From Streptomyces aureoverticillatus (GTDB taxonomy: Bacteria; Actinomycetota; Actinomycetes; Streptomycetales; Streptomycetaceae): a DNA stretch of 64,000 nt. The DNA is taken from positions 248,001 through 312,000 of the forward strand of contig NZ_BMSY01000007.1 in assembly GCF_014649395.1 (NCBI RefSeq), in the 5' to 3' direction. The notes under the pieces are model-generated. The model did not search any database. It worked only from the letters and a program-made list of their open reading frames with translations, and was not told where the DNA came from. Shown piece by piece: positions 27,649 through 36,163 of this stretch. A program made the position numbers and the translations under genes. Positions within the stretch are counted from its first letter, which is position 1. Every line of letters begins with the position of its first letter.

Positions 27649-27702
27649 CGCACCCGGCGCCCACACAGTGGGCACCACGCGTCCGGCGCGCACCGCGTGT
27701 CC

Positions 27703-27734
27703 CCGCCCCGGTCGGCAACAGCCGGCCGGGGCGG
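27703..27734 (+). terminator. Terminator after icd
   Basis: ccgccccgg-tcggc pairs with gccg-gccggggcgg around an aaca loop. A smaller 6-bp hairpin (gcccac/gtgggc, 27659-27673) lies 10 bp after the stop. The rest of 27735-27955 shows no gene. Confidence 0.72.
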
Positions 27735-27955
27735 TCGCGGTTCCGGTCCCGGGCCGCCCGGCCTGGGCGGTCGCCGTTGTGGACCGCGTCGTCGCCGAAC
27801 GGTCGGCGACTGCTCGCCGTTCCCGCCGGTCCGCGCCGCCCCGGTGCCATGATTGGGCCGGGCTTCGACCACCTTGGGGGACGGGATGGAGCGCGGTTCG
27901 CCGACTCCGGCGACGCCTCACCAGCAGTCGGCCACGGCGGGCGGCCCGCATCCCC

Positions 27956-27991
27956 ATTGTATAAACGTGCGTCGCAATGTATATTCATGCC
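27956..27991 (+). promoter_or_regulatory. argC promoter overlapped by two ARG boxes
   Basis: Two AT-rich ARG-box-like sites, attgtataaacgtgcg (27956-27971) and aatgtatattcatgcc (27976-27991), lie 20 bp apart centre to centre. A promoter fits exactly inside them: -35 TTGTAT (27957-27962), a 17-bp spacer and -10 TATATT (27980-27985). Arginine-bound ArgR hexamer would block RNA polymerase. AGGAGG at 28000-28005 is the argC ribosome site. Confidence 0.8.
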
Positions 27992-28010
27992 ATTCACGCA
28001 GGAGGATTCC

Positions 28011-29039
28011 ATGACGGTACGCGCAGCGGTCGCGGGAGCGAGCGGGTACGCGGGCGGGGAGCTGCTGAGGCTCCTTGCCGTGCACCCCGAGGTCGAGATC
28101 GGCACGCTCACCGCCCACTCGAACGCGGGTGAGCGCCTGGGCGCGCTCCAGCCGCACCTGGCCCCGCTCGCCGAGCGCGTGCTCGCGCCGACCACCGCCG
28201 AGAGCCTGGCCGGCCACGACGTCGTCTTCCTCGCCCTGCCGCACGGCCAGTCCGCCGCCGTCGCCGAGCAGCTCGGCCCGGACGTGCTCGTCGTCGACAT
28301 GGGCGCCGACTTCCGCCTGAAGGACGCGGCGGACTGGGAGACGTTCTACGGCAGCGCGCACGCGGGCACCTGGCCGTACGGCCTGCCCGAGCTGCCGGGC
28401 GGCCGCGCCGCGCTCGCGGGCACCAAGCGCATCGCGGTGCCCGGGTGCTATCCGACGGCGGTCTCGCTGGCGCTCTTCCCCGCGTACGCCGCCGGGCTCG
28501 TCGAGGACGAGGCGGTGATCGTCGCGGCGTCCGGCACGTCCGGCGCGGGCAAGGCGCCCAAGCCGCATCTGCTCGGCTCCGAGGTCATGGGCTCCATGTC
28601 GCCGTACGGCGTCGGCGGGGCGCACCGGCACACGCCGGAGATGATCCAGAACCTGAGCGCCGCGGCGGGCTCGCGGGTCACGGTGTCCTTCACGCCGACG
28701 CTGGCTCCCATGCCGCGCGGCATCCTCGCCACGTGCAGCGCCAAGGCGAAGCCGGGCGTGAGCGCCGAGAGCGTGCGCGCGACGTACGAGAAGGCCTTCG
28801 CGGACGAGCCGTTCGTGCACCTCCTCCCGGAGGGCCAGTGGCCCGCCACGGCGTCGGTGTACGGCTCCAACGCCGTGCACGTCCAGGCCACCCACGACCC
28901 GGCGTCCGGCCGCGTGATCGTCATCAGCGCCATCGACAACCTCACCAAGGGCACCGCCGGCGGCGCGGTGCAGAGCATGAACATCGCCCTGGGGCTCCCG
29001 GAGGAGCTCGGGCTCTCTACGATCGGAGTCGCACCGTGA
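28011..29039 (+). CDS. argC: N-acetyl-gamma-glutamyl-phosphate reductase
   Basis: The 342-aa product reduces N-acetylglutamyl phosphate to the semialdehyde with NADPH, the third step of arginine synthesis. The Rossmann motif GASGYAGGELLRLL is at residues 9-22, the catalytic Cys146 is in VPGCYPTAV, and PYGVGGAHRHTPEM carries the substrate-binding His/Arg. It is the first gene of argCJBDR and overlaps argJ by 4 bp (GTGA). It is controlled by the ARG boxes just upstream. Confidence 0.97.
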   Translation: MTVRAAVAGASGYAGGELLRLLAVHPEVEIGTLTAHSNAGERLGALQPHLAPLAERVLAPTTAESLAGHDVVFLALPHGQSAAVAEQLGPDVLVVDMGADFRLKDAADWETFYGSAHAGTWPYGLPELPGGRAALAGTKRIAVPGCYPTAVSLALFPAYAAGLVEDEAVIVAASGTSGAGKAPKPHLLGSEVMGSMSPYGVGGAHRHTPEMIQNLSAAAGSRVTVSFTPTLAPMPRGILATCSAKAKPGVSAESVRATYEKAFADEPFVHLLPEGQWPATASVYGSNAVHVQATHDPASGRVIVISAIDNLTKGTAGGAVQSMNIALGLPEELGLSTIGVAP

Positions 29040-30187
29040 GCGTCACGGCAGCCAAGGGGTTCCGTGCGGCGGGGATCGCCGCGGGGATCAAGGACAGCGG
29101 GAATCCTGACCTGGCCCTCGTGGTCAACGACGGGCCGCGCCGAGCCGCCGCCGGAGTCTTCACGTCGAACCGGGTGAAGGCGGCGCCGGTCCTGTGGTCC
29201 GAGCAGGTCCTCAAGGGCGGACAGGTCTCGGCGGTCGTCCTCAACTCCGGTGGAGCCAACGCCTGTACGGGCCCGAAGGGCTTCCAGGACACGCACGCCA
29301 CGGCGGAGAAGGTGGCGGACGTGCTCGGCCTGAACGCGGCCGAGGTCGCCGTCGCGTCGACGGGCCTGATCGGCGTGACGCTCCCCATGGACAAGCTCCT
29401 GCCGGGCGTCGAGACGGCCGCCGCCGCCCTGTCCGGGCACGGCGGCGAGAAGGCCGCCATAGCGATCAAGACGACGGACAGCGTGCACAAGACGGCGGTC
29501 GCCGAGGGCGCGGGCTGGACGGTCGGCGGCATGGCCAAGGGCGCGGGCATGCTCGCGCCGGGCCTCGCCACGATGCTGGTCGTGCTGACCACCGACGCCG
29601 ATCTGCCCGCCGCCGACCTGGACAAGGCGCTGCGCGAGGCGACCCGCCTCACCTTCGACCGGGTCGACTCCGACGGCTGCATGTCCACCAACGACACGGT
29701 GCTGCTGCTCGCGTCCGGCGCCGCCGAAGTGACGCCGGAGTACGCGCAGTTCGCCGACGCCGTCCGGCAGGTGTGCGACGACCTGGCCCGGCAGCTCATC
29801 GGTGACGCCGAGGGCGCCAGCAAGGACATCCGCATCGAGGTCGTCGGCGCCGCCAGCGAGGACGACGCCGTCGAGGTGGGCCGCTCCATCGCCCGCAACA
29901 ACCTCCTCAAGTGCGCCATCCACGGCGAGGACCCCAACTGGGGCCGGGTGCTGTCCGCCATCGGCACCACCTCCGCCACCTTCGAGCCGGACCGCCTGAA
30001 CGTCGCCATCAACGACGTCTGGGTCTGCAAGAACGGCTCGGTCGGCGAGGACCGCGACCTGGTGGACATGCGCTACCGCGAGGTCCGTATCACCGCCGAT
30101 CTCGCCGCGGGCTCCGAGTCCGCCGTCATCTGGGCCAACGACCTCACCGCCGACTACGTCCACGAGAACAGCGCGTATTCCTCGTAG
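29036..30187 (+). CDS. argJ: Bifunctional ornithine acetyltransferase / N-acetylglutamate synthase
   Basis: The 383-aa product moves the acetyl group from N-acetylornithine to glutamate, which makes the pathway cyclic, and may also use acetyl-CoA. It is made as a precursor that cuts itself before the nucleophile Thr179 in GLATMLVVLTTDA, giving alpha and beta chains. Other conserved parts: NSGGANACTG, STGLIG and HGEDPNWGRVL. GTG at 29036 overlaps the argC stop, so translation is coupled. Confidence 0.96.
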   Translation: MSVTAAKGFRAAGIAAGIKDSGNPDLALVVNDGPRRAAAGVFTSNRVKAAPVLWSEQVLKGGQVSAVVLNSGGANACTGPKGFQDTHATAEKVADVLGLNAAEVAVASTGLIGVTLPMDKLLPGVETAAAALSGHGGEKAAIAIKTTDSVHKTAVAEGAGWTVGGMAKGAGMLAPGLATMLVVLTTDADLPAADLDKALREATRLTFDRVDSDGCMSTNDTVLLLASGAAEVTPEYAQFADAVRQVCDDLARQLIGDAEGASKDIRIEVVGAASEDDAVEVGRSIARNNLLKCAIHGEDPNWGRVLSAIGTTSATFEPDRLNVAINDVWVCKNGSVGEDRDLVDMRYREVRITADLAAGSESAVIWANDLTADYVHENSAYSS

Positions 30188-30218
30188 CGGCACCCCTGTT
30201 CTCCACCTGGAAAGCCCC

Positions 30219-31163
30219 ATGAGCACCCGCAAGCACACCGCACTGCCCAAGGCACAGATCCTGATCGAGGCGCTGCCCTGGCTGACCCGCCACCGCGGCA
30301 AGACCGTCGTGATCAAATTCGGCGGCAACGCCATGGTGGACAAGGAGCTGAAGGCCGCCTTCGCCCAGGACGTCGTGTTCCTGCACCACGCGGGCCTCAA
30401 GCCCGTCGTGGTGCACGGCGGCGGCCCGCAGATCAGTGCCCAGCTCGACAAGCAGGGCCTGGTCAGCGAGTTCAAGGCGGGCCTGCGCGTGACGACGCCC
30501 GAGGCCATGGACGTCGTCCGCATGGTCCTCGCCGGGCAGGTGCAGCGCGAACTGGTGGGCCTGCTCAACGAGCACGGACCGCTCGCCGTCGGCCTCACCG
30601 GCGAGGACGCGCACACCATCACCGCGACCCGGCACCGGCCGCTGATCGACGGCGAGCTCGTCGACATCGGCCAGGTCGGCGAGGTCACCGAGATCGACAC
30701 GGGCGCCATCGAGGCGCTGCTCGCGGACGGCCGCATCCCGGTCGTCTCCTCGATCGCCCGCTCCCAGGACGAAGGGGACAAGGGGCATGTCTACAACGTC
30801 AATGCTGATACGGCGGCTGCGGCACTCGCTGCGGCGCTTGGTGCCGAGACGCTGATGGTGCTCACCGACGTCGAGGGGCTGTACGAGGACTGGCCGCACA
30901 GCGACGACGTCATCAGCCGGCTGACGGCCACCGAGCTGGAGAAGCTCATCCCGGAGCTGGCCAGCGGCATGGTGCCCAAGATGCGGGGCTGCCTGCACGC
31001 CGTGCGCAACGGCGTGCACACCGCGCGCGTCATCGACGGGCGCGTCCAGCACTCGATCCTGCTGGAGATCTTCACCGACGAAGGAATCGGCACGATGGTC
31101 GTGCCGGACGAGCTGACCGAGCCGAACGAGCCGAACGAGCCGAACGAGGGGGACCCGGCATGA
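30219..31163 (+). CDS. argB: Acetylglutamate kinase
   Basis: The 314-aa product phosphorylates N-acetylglutamate, the usual feedback-controlled step. KFGGNAM and the VHGGGPQIS loop bind ATP and substrate; the C-terminal AVRNGVHTARVIDGRVQHS matches arginine-sensitive kinases. The protein ends in a PNEPNEPNE tail from a 9-bp tandem repeat, after the conserved fold ends at about residue 300. The ATG at 30219 is 31 bp after argJ; the stop overlaps argD by 4 bp. Confidence 0.97.
   Translation: MSTRKHTALPKAQILIEALPWLTRHRGKTVVIKFGGNAMVDKELKAAFAQDVVFLHHAGLKPVVVHGGGPQISAQLDKQGLVSEFKAGLRVTTPEAMDVVRMVLAGQVQRELVGLLNEHGPLAVGLTGEDAHTITATRHRPLIDGELVDIGQVGEVTEIDTGAIEALLADGRIPVVSSIARSQDEGDKGHVYNVNADTAAAALAAALGAETLMVLTDVEGLYEDWPHSDDVISRLTATELEKLIPELASGMVPKMRGCLHAVRNGVHTARVIDGRVQHSILLEIFTDEGIGTMVVPDELTEPNEPNEPNEGDPA
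31121..31147 (+). repeat. 9-bp tandem repeat at the 3' end of argB
   Basis: Three exact copies of gccgaacga encode the repeated Pro-Asn-Glu tail of ArgB. Confidence 0.85.
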
Positions 31164-32404
31164 CGTCCAACGAGGACCTGACCCGGCGCTGGCAGGGCGC
31201 CCTGATGGACAACTACGGCACGCCCCGCATCCCGCTGGTCCGCGGCGCGGGCAGCACGCTGTGGGACGCGGACGGCAAGCGGTACACCGACTTCGTCGGC
31301 GGCATCGCGGTGAACGCGCTCGGCCACGGCCACCCGGCCGTCGTGGAGGCGGTGTCCCGGCAGATCAACGCGCTCGGCCATGTGTCCAACCTGTTCGTCG
31401 CCGAGCCGCCGGTGGCCCTCGCCGAGCGGCTGCTCGACCTCTTCGGCCGCGACGGCCGCGTCTTCTTCTGCAACTCGGGCGCCGAGGCCAACGAGGGCGC
31501 CTTCAAGATCGGCCGGCTGACGGGCCGTCGGCACATGGTCGCCACCGAGGGCGGCTTCCACGGCCGCACCATGGGCGCCCTCGCGCTCACCGGCCAGCCC
31601 GGCAAGCAGGAGCCGTTCCTGCCCCTGCCCGGCGACGTCACGCACGTTCCGTACGGCGACGTGGAGGCGCTGCGCGCGGCCGTCACCGAGGACACCGCCT
31701 TCGTGATCATCGAGCCGATCCAGGGCGAGAACGGCGCCGTCGTCCCGCCGGCCGGCTACCTCAAGGCCGCCCGTGACATCACGCGCGCCACCGGCACCCT
31801 ACTCGTCCTCGACGAGGTGCAGACCGGAATCGGTCGTACCGGCCACTGGTTCGCCCACCTGGCGCAGGAGGGCGTGGACCCGGACGTCGTCACGCTCGCC
31901 AAGGGCCTCGGCGGCGGGCTGCCGCTCGGCGCGACCGTCGCCTTCGGCGCGGCGGCCGAGCTGCTCAGGCCCGGTCACCACGGCACGACCTTCGGCGGCA
32001 ACCCGGTGGCCTGCGCCGCCGGACTCGCCGTCATCGACACGGTCGTGGCCGAGGGGCTCCTGGAGAACACCAAGCGCGCCGGCGAGAAGCTGGTCGACGG
32101 AATCGAGTCAGCCGGGCACGCGTTGGTCGACCATGTCAGGGGCGCGGGCCTGCTGCTGGGTATCGTGCTCACCGAGCCGCTGGCAGCGCAGGTGCAGCAG
32201 GCGGCTCAGGACGCCGGCTTCCTGGTGAACGTGCCCGCCCCCGATGTCGTACGGCTCATGCCGCCGTTGAACGTGCGCGACGTCGAGGTGGACGCTTTCC
32301 TCCGGGCCCTGCCCGGCGTCCTCGACCAGGCCGTCGCGGCCAGCGGAGCTGACGGGGCCGACGGGGCCGACGGGGCCGACGGGGAAGGACGATCCGGGGA
32401 ATGA
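31160..32404 (+). CDS. argD: Acetylornithine aminotransferase
   Basis: The 414-aa class III PLP aminotransferase makes N-acetylornithine from the semialdehyde and glutamate. Motifs: FCNSGAEANEGAFKI, LDEVQTGIGRTGHWF, and PLP lysine Lys248 in LAKGLGGGLPLGA. The catalytic fold ends near residue 395, and a Gly-Ala-Asp repeat tail follows. ATG at 31160 overlaps the argB stop (ATGA). Confidence 0.97.
   Translation: MTSNEDLTRRWQGALMDNYGTPRIPLVRGAGSTLWDADGKRYTDFVGGIAVNALGHGHPAVVEAVSRQINALGHVSNLFVAEPPVALAERLLDLFGRDGRVFFCNSGAEANEGAFKIGRLTGRRHMVATEGGFHGRTMGALALTGQPGKQEPFLPLPGDVTHVPYGDVEALRAAVTEDTAFVIIEPIQGENGAVVPPAGYLKAARDITRATGTLLVLDEVQTGIGRTGHWFAHLAQEGVDPDVVTLAKGLGGGLPLGATVAFGAAAELLRPGHHGTTFGGNPVACAAGLAVIDTVVAEGLLENTKRAGEKLVDGIESAGHALVDHVRGAGLLLGIVLTEPLAAQVQQAAQDAGFLVNVPAPDVVRLMPPLNVRDVEVDAFLRALPGVLDQAVAASGADGADGADGADGEGRSGE
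32351..32384 (+). repeat. 9-bp tandem repeat at the 3' end of argD
   Basis: Nearly four copies of gacggggcc encode the Gly-Ala-Asp tail of ArgD. Confidence 0.85.
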
Positions 32405-32411
32405 GACGACG

Positions 32412-32957
32412 ATGAGCCACGCGCAGGACAACGGGCCGGCCGAGCACGCGGGACCCGCCGTGCCGCAGACCCGCACCGCACGCCACCGCCGGATCGTGGA
32501 CATCCTCAACCGGCAGCCCGTGCGGTCCCAGAGCCAGTTGGCGAAGCTGCTGGCCGACGACGGCCTGACGGTCACCCAGGCGACGCTCTCCCGCGATCTC
32601 GACGAGCTCAACGCCGTCAAGATCCGCAACGCCGAGGGCGACCTGATCTACGCCGTGCCCAGCGAGGGCGGTTTCCGTACGCCCCGTGCCCCCCTCGGCG
32701 AGTCGGCCAAGGAGCAGCGCATGCGGCGCCTCTCCGTGGAACTGCTCATCTCCGCGGAGGCCTCGGCCAACCTCGTCGTCCTGCGCACCCCGCCCGGCGC
32801 CGCCCAGTTCCTGGCCTCGGCCATCGACCAGGCCGAACTGCACGACATCCTCGGGACGATCGCGGGGGACGACACGGTGATGCTGATCAGCCGGGAGCCG
32901 ACGGGGGGCCAGGCGCTGGCGGACCATCTGCTGCGGCTGGCGTCGAACGAACACTGA
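32412..32957 (+). CDS. argR: Arginine repressor ArgR
   Basis: The 181-aa product has an N-terminal winged-helix DNA-binding domain (about 22-90: RHRRIVDILNRQPVRSQSQL, TQATLSRDLDEL) and a C-terminal oligomerisation and arginine-binding domain (GTIAGDDTVMLISREP). As a hexamer with arginine it binds ARG boxes; sites are seen upstream of argC and argG in this window. It is the last gene of the argCJBDR operon, 7 bp after argD, and so is repressed by its own product. Confidence 0.96.
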   Translation: MSHAQDNGPAEHAGPAVPQTRTARHRRIVDILNRQPVRSQSQLAKLLADDGLTVTQATLSRDLDELNAVKIRNAEGDLIYAVPSEGGFRTPRAPLGESAKEQRMRRLSVELLISAEASANLVVLRTPPGAAQFLASAIDQAELHDILGTIAGDDTVMLISREPTGGQALADHLLRLASNEH

Positions 32958-32980
32958 CGCCGACGCGGAGGTTCCGTCAG
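32954..32980. terminator. Short bidirectional terminator between argR and the BASS gene
   Basis: The 19-bp gap between convergent stops forms CTGA...CGGA-ggt-TCCG...TCAG, a stem that includes both stop codons. Confidence 0.5.
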
Positions 32981-33984
32981 CCCTCCCGCCGCGACCGGTA
33001 CGACATCCACGCCGCCACCACCGCTCCCGACACGTTGTGCCACACGGAGAACACCGCCGCCGGGAGCGCCGCCAGCGGGCTGAAGTGGGCGGTGGCCAGG
33101 GACGCGGCGAGGCCGGAGTTCTGCATGCCGACCTCGAAGGCCATCGCGCGCGAGGCGGGCGCGCCGAGGCGGGCCAGCTTTCCCGCGCCGTAGCCGAGCG
33201 CGAGGCCGAGGCCGTTGTGCAGGACGACGGCGACCAGCACGAGCGCCGCCGCCGACTTGATGGCCTCCGCGCTGCCGGCCACGACCACCGCGACGATGAC
33301 GGCGACGGTGGCGGCCGACAGCCACGGCAGCGCGCCGAGCACGCGGTCGACGTAACTCCCGAAGCACAGCCGCACGACGAGTCCGGCGGCGACGGGCAGC
33401 AGCACGGTCTTGAGGATGTCCGTCACCATCGACCCCGCGTCCACCGGCAGGAACTCGCCCGCGAGCAGCAGCGTGAGCGGTGGCGTGACGAGCGGCGCGA
33501 GGACCGTGGAGACGGTCGCGACGGACACCGAGAGGGCGACGTCGCCGCGCGCGAGGTAGGTCACGACGTTCGAGGCGGTGCCGCTCGGCGCGCAGCCGAC
33601 GAGGATCACCCCGGCCGCCAACTGCGGTGACAGGTCCAGGGCGTGGGCGATGAGCCAGCCGAGGCCCGGCATGATGACGTAGTGCGCGACGAGGCCGAGG
33701 GCCACCACCCACGGCCGCTTCACCACGCCCTGGAAGTCCAGCGGGGTCATGGTGAGCCCCATGCAGAACATCACCACGCCCAGCAGGTACGGGACGTTGG
33801 TGCCCCAGCCCTCGAACGCGCCCGGCACGAGGAGCCCGAGCGCGCCCGCGGCCAGGACGAGGACGGGGAAGACGGTGACGGCGCGGCGGGCGGCCCGCCC
33901 CGCGGGATCCGTGGAACCGGCGTCGCGTCCGGCCTCCGCGGCACCCGCGGCCTCCGGATCGGGTGTCGTCTGTTCGGTCTGCAC
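32977..33984 (-). CDS. Bile acid:sodium symporter (BASS) family transporter
   Basis: The 335-aa integral membrane protein has about nine or ten helices. Family features: NVPYLLGVVMFCMGLTMTPL, GVILVGCAPSGTASNVVTYL (the crossover motif) and AFEVGMQNSGLAASLA (second half motif). BASS proteins move organic anions with sodium, including bile acids, pyruvate or pantothenate-type compounds; the substrate here is unknown. The GTG at 33984 is preferred over a TTG at 34020. Its position inside the arginine locus on the opposite strand does not by itself link it to arginine. Confidence 0.88.
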   Translation of the reverse strand: MQTEQTTPDPEAAGAAEAGRDAGSTDPAGRAARRAVTVFPVLVLAAGALGLLVPGAFEGWGTNVPYLLGVVMFCMGLTMTPLDFQGVVKRPWVVALGLVAHYVIMPGLGWLIAHALDLSPQLAAGVILVGCAPSGTASNVVTYLARGDVALSVSVATVSTVLAPLVTPPLTLLLAGEFLPVDAGSMVTDILKTVLLPVAAGLVVRLCFGSYVDRVLGALPWLSAATVAVIVAVVVAGSAEAIKSAAALVLVAVVLHNGLGLALGYGAGKLARLGAPASRAMAFEVGMQNSGLAASLATAHFSPLAALPAAVFSVWHNVSGAVVAAWMSYRSRREG

Positions 33985-34026
33985 CCGGTGATGCAACGTC
34001 CCGGCGCCGGGGCGCCGCAACCCCGT

Positions 34027-34055
34027 CTCGATATGTGGTCGCTACATGTGTCGAG
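34027..34055. other. Inverted repeat between BASS and PNPOx-like genes
   Basis: CTCGA-t-ATGT ... ACAT-gtg-TCGAG (34027-34055) lies 43 bp upstream of the BASS start and 40 bp after the stop of the upstream minus-strand gene. It could be an operator for the transporter or a terminator. Confidence 0.4.
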
Positions 34056-34094
34056 GGGGGCGAGGCGGCCGACCGGCCCGCTTCCGCCTCGGGT

Positions 34095-34682
34095 TCAGGC
34101 GGGCGTGGGCGGCAACGGCAGCGGCAGCCCCGGCAGCCCGTCCATGCTCGTCGCGATGTGCTCCTTCTTCGTGAAGTACGCGTCCAGCGACGCGTCGTCC
34201 TCGCGCGCGAAGCGCTTGGCGTGCAGGTCGCGGTCCTCGTCGTACGACATGAAGGGCACCGCGTAGCCGCAGGTGTCGCGGATCAGGTCGGCCGTCACGA
34301 CGATGATCGCGCGCAGGCCGTGCGGGGTGGGGTCGACGTCGGGGAAGCGGGCGAGCAGTTCGGGGAAGCGCGGGTCGTCGCGGAAGACGGGCTCGCCGCG
34401 GCCGTGCACCCGGACGATGTTGGGCGGGCCCTGGAAGGCGCACCACATGAGCGTGATGCGGCCGTTCTCCCGCAGGTGGGCGATGGTCTCCGCGTTGCTG
34501 CCCGCGAAGTCCAGGTAGGCGACGGTGAGTTCGTCGAGGACGGCGAAGGAGCCGGAGACCCCCTTGGGGGAGAGGTTGATGGTCCCGTCGGCGGCGAGCG
34601 GGGACGTCGCGGTGAAGAAGATCGGCTGCTCCTCGATGAACGTACGGAGCCGGCCGTCTATGCGCTGATGAGTCTTTCCCAT
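34095..34682 (-). CDS. Pyridoxamine 5'-phosphate oxidase-like FMN-binding protein
   Basis: The 195-aa product has the split-barrel flavin-binding fold: FFTATSPLAADGTINLSPKG, YLDFAGSNAETIAHLRENG, ITLMWCAFQGPP and VRVHGRGEPV. Proteins of this type use FMN or F420, and many are not true PdxH enzymes; this one lacks a clear PLP-site signature, so a general flavin oxidoreductase role is likelier. ATG at 34682. It is divergent from argG and shares the 168-bp ARG-box region. Confidence 0.85.
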   Translation of the reverse strand: MGKTHQRIDGRLRTFIEEQPIFFTATSPLAADGTINLSPKGVSGSFAVLDELTVAYLDFAGSNAETIAHLRENGRITLMWCAFQGPPNIVRVHGRGEPVFRDDPRFPELLARFPDVDPTPHGLRAIIVVTADLIRDTCGYAVPFMSYDEDRDLHAKRFAREDDASLDAYFTKKEHIATSMDGLPGLPLPLPPTPA

Positions 34683-34752
34683 GGCTGAGGATTATGAGCC
34701 CCTTTAGTTCGGCTGTCTAACGACCCGGTGAAGGAATCCAGGCCCGGATGGA

Positions 34753-34789
34753 TTGACGAATCATGCACTGAACTGCATACTCATGCATG
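34753..34789 (+). promoter_or_regulatory. argG promoter with overlapping ARG boxes
   Basis: TTGACG (34753-34758), a 17-bp spacer and CATACT (34776-34781) form a good promoter. Over it lie palindromic ARG-box sequences ATGCA-ctgaac-TGCAT (34762-34777) and CTGCATActcATGCAT (34773-34788), with a third partial site gtgaatgccatgca just downstream. This predicts repression of argG by ArgR with arginine. Confidence 0.82.
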
Positions 34790-34850
34790 TCAGTGAATGC
34801 CATGCACCGCGTCGCAACCGGGCGAGCGAAAGCACTGTGAGGAGAAACCC

Positions 34851-36044
34851 GTGACCGAGCGCGTCGTACTCGCCTACTCGGGCGGCCTTGACACCTCCGT
34901 CGCCATCGGCTGGATCGCCGAGGAGACGGGCGCCGAGGTCATCGCTGTCGCCGTGGACGTCGGCCAGGGCGGCGAGGACCTGGACGTCATCCGCAAGCGC
35001 GCGCTCGCCTGCGGGGCGGTCGAGGCGGAGGTCGCGGACGCCAAGGACGAGTTCGCCGAGGGCTACTGCCTCCCGGCGATCAAGGCCAACGCCCTCTACA
35101 TGGACCGCTATCCGCTGGTCTCGGCCCTCTCCCGGCCCACGATCGTCAAGCATCTGGTCGCCGCCGCGAACAAGCACGGCGCGGGCATCGTCGCCCACGG
35201 CTGCACCGGCAAGGGCAACGACCAGGTGCGGTTCGAGGCCGGCATCCAGGCGCTCGGCCCCGACCTCAAGTGCATCGCCCCCGTCCGGGACTACGCGATG
35301 ACGCGGGACAAGGCCATCGCCTTCTGCGAGGACAAGGGCCTGCCGATCGCGACCACCAAGAAGTCGCCGTACTCCATCGACCAGAACGTCTTCGGGCGGG
35401 CCGTCGAGACCGGCTTCCTGGAGGACATCTGGAACGCGCCGGTGGAGGACGTGTACGAGTACACGTCCAACCCCGCGACGCCGCGCGAGGCCGACGAGGT
35501 CGTCATCACCTTCAAGGAGGGCGCCCCGGTCGCCCTCGACGGCAGGCCCGTCACGGTCCTCCAGGCGATCCAGCAGCTCAACGAGCGGGCGGGCGCCCAG
35601 GGCATCGGCCGGATCGACATGGTCGAGGACCGGCTCGTGGGCATCAAGTCCCGCGAGGTGTACGAGGCTCCGGGCGCGATCGCCCTGATCACCGCCCACC
35701 AGGAGCTGGAGAACGTCACGGTCGAGCGCGAACTGGCCCGCTACAAGCGGCAGGTCGAGCAGCGCTGGGGCGAACTGGTCTACGACGGCCTGTGGTTCTC
35801 GCCGCTCAAGCGGGCCCTGGACGGCTTCATCGACGAGGCCAACCAGCACGTCAGCGGCGACATCCGGATGACCCTGCACGGCGGCCGCGCCGTCGTGACC
35901 GGCCGGAGGTCCGAGCAGTCCCTGTACGACTTCAACCTCGCGACGTACGACTCGGGCGACACCTTCGACCAGTCCAAGGCGCAGGGTTTCATCGACATCT
36001 TCGGCCTGTCGTCGAAGATCGCCGCCAAGCGGGACTTGGCCTGA
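34851..36044 (+). CDS. argG: Argininosuccinate synthase
   Basis: The 397-aa product joins citrulline and aspartate with ATP to give argininosuccinate. The P-loop AYSGGLDTSVAIGWI starts at residue 7; other signatures are HGCTGKGNDQVRFE, KKSPYSIDQNVFGR and TLHGGRAVVTGRRS. GTG at 34851 has GAGGAG 10 bp upstream. It has its own ARG-box promoter, is separated from argR by two opposite-strand genes, and is followed by an interspersed repeat and then argH. Confidence 0.97.
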   Translation: MTERVVLAYSGGLDTSVAIGWIAEETGAEVIAVAVDVGQGGEDLDVIRKRALACGAVEAEVADAKDEFAEGYCLPAIKANALYMDRYPLVSALSRPTIVKHLVAAANKHGAGIVAHGCTGKGNDQVRFEAGIQALGPDLKCIAPVRDYAMTRDKAIAFCEDKGLPIATTKKSPYSIDQNVFGRAVETGFLEDIWNAPVEDVYEYTSNPATPREADEVVITFKEGAPVALDGRPVTVLQAIQQLNERAGAQGIGRIDMVEDRLVGIKSREVYEAPGAIALITAHQELENVTVERELARYKRQVEQRWGELVYDGLWFSPLKRALDGFIDEANQHVSGDIRMTLHGGRAVVTGRRSEQSLYDFNLATYDSGDTFDQSKAQGFIDIFGLSSKIAAKRDLA

Positions 36045-36054
36045 GAGAATCAAG

Positions 36055-36126
36055 CCCCTCCGGCGTTTGAGGAGCGGGGATCTGGGGGCAGAGCCCCCAG
36101 TTACGGGAAGGGGCGGGGCAGGGGAG
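36055..36126 (+). repeat. Interspersed repeat family A, copy 1 (terminator-like), after argG
   Basis: The copy has the module ccggcgtttgagg, the perfect hairpin ctgggggc-aga-gcccccag (36082-36100), and the cgggaaggggcgggg module. Related copies lie at 37613, 51325 and 57780 and part of one at 62756. It starts 11 bp after argG and probably terminates or attenuates transcription before argH. Confidence 0.78.
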
Positions 36127-36163
36127 AAATCCTCGCCCGCCCACCGCACACCAAGGAGCAACC

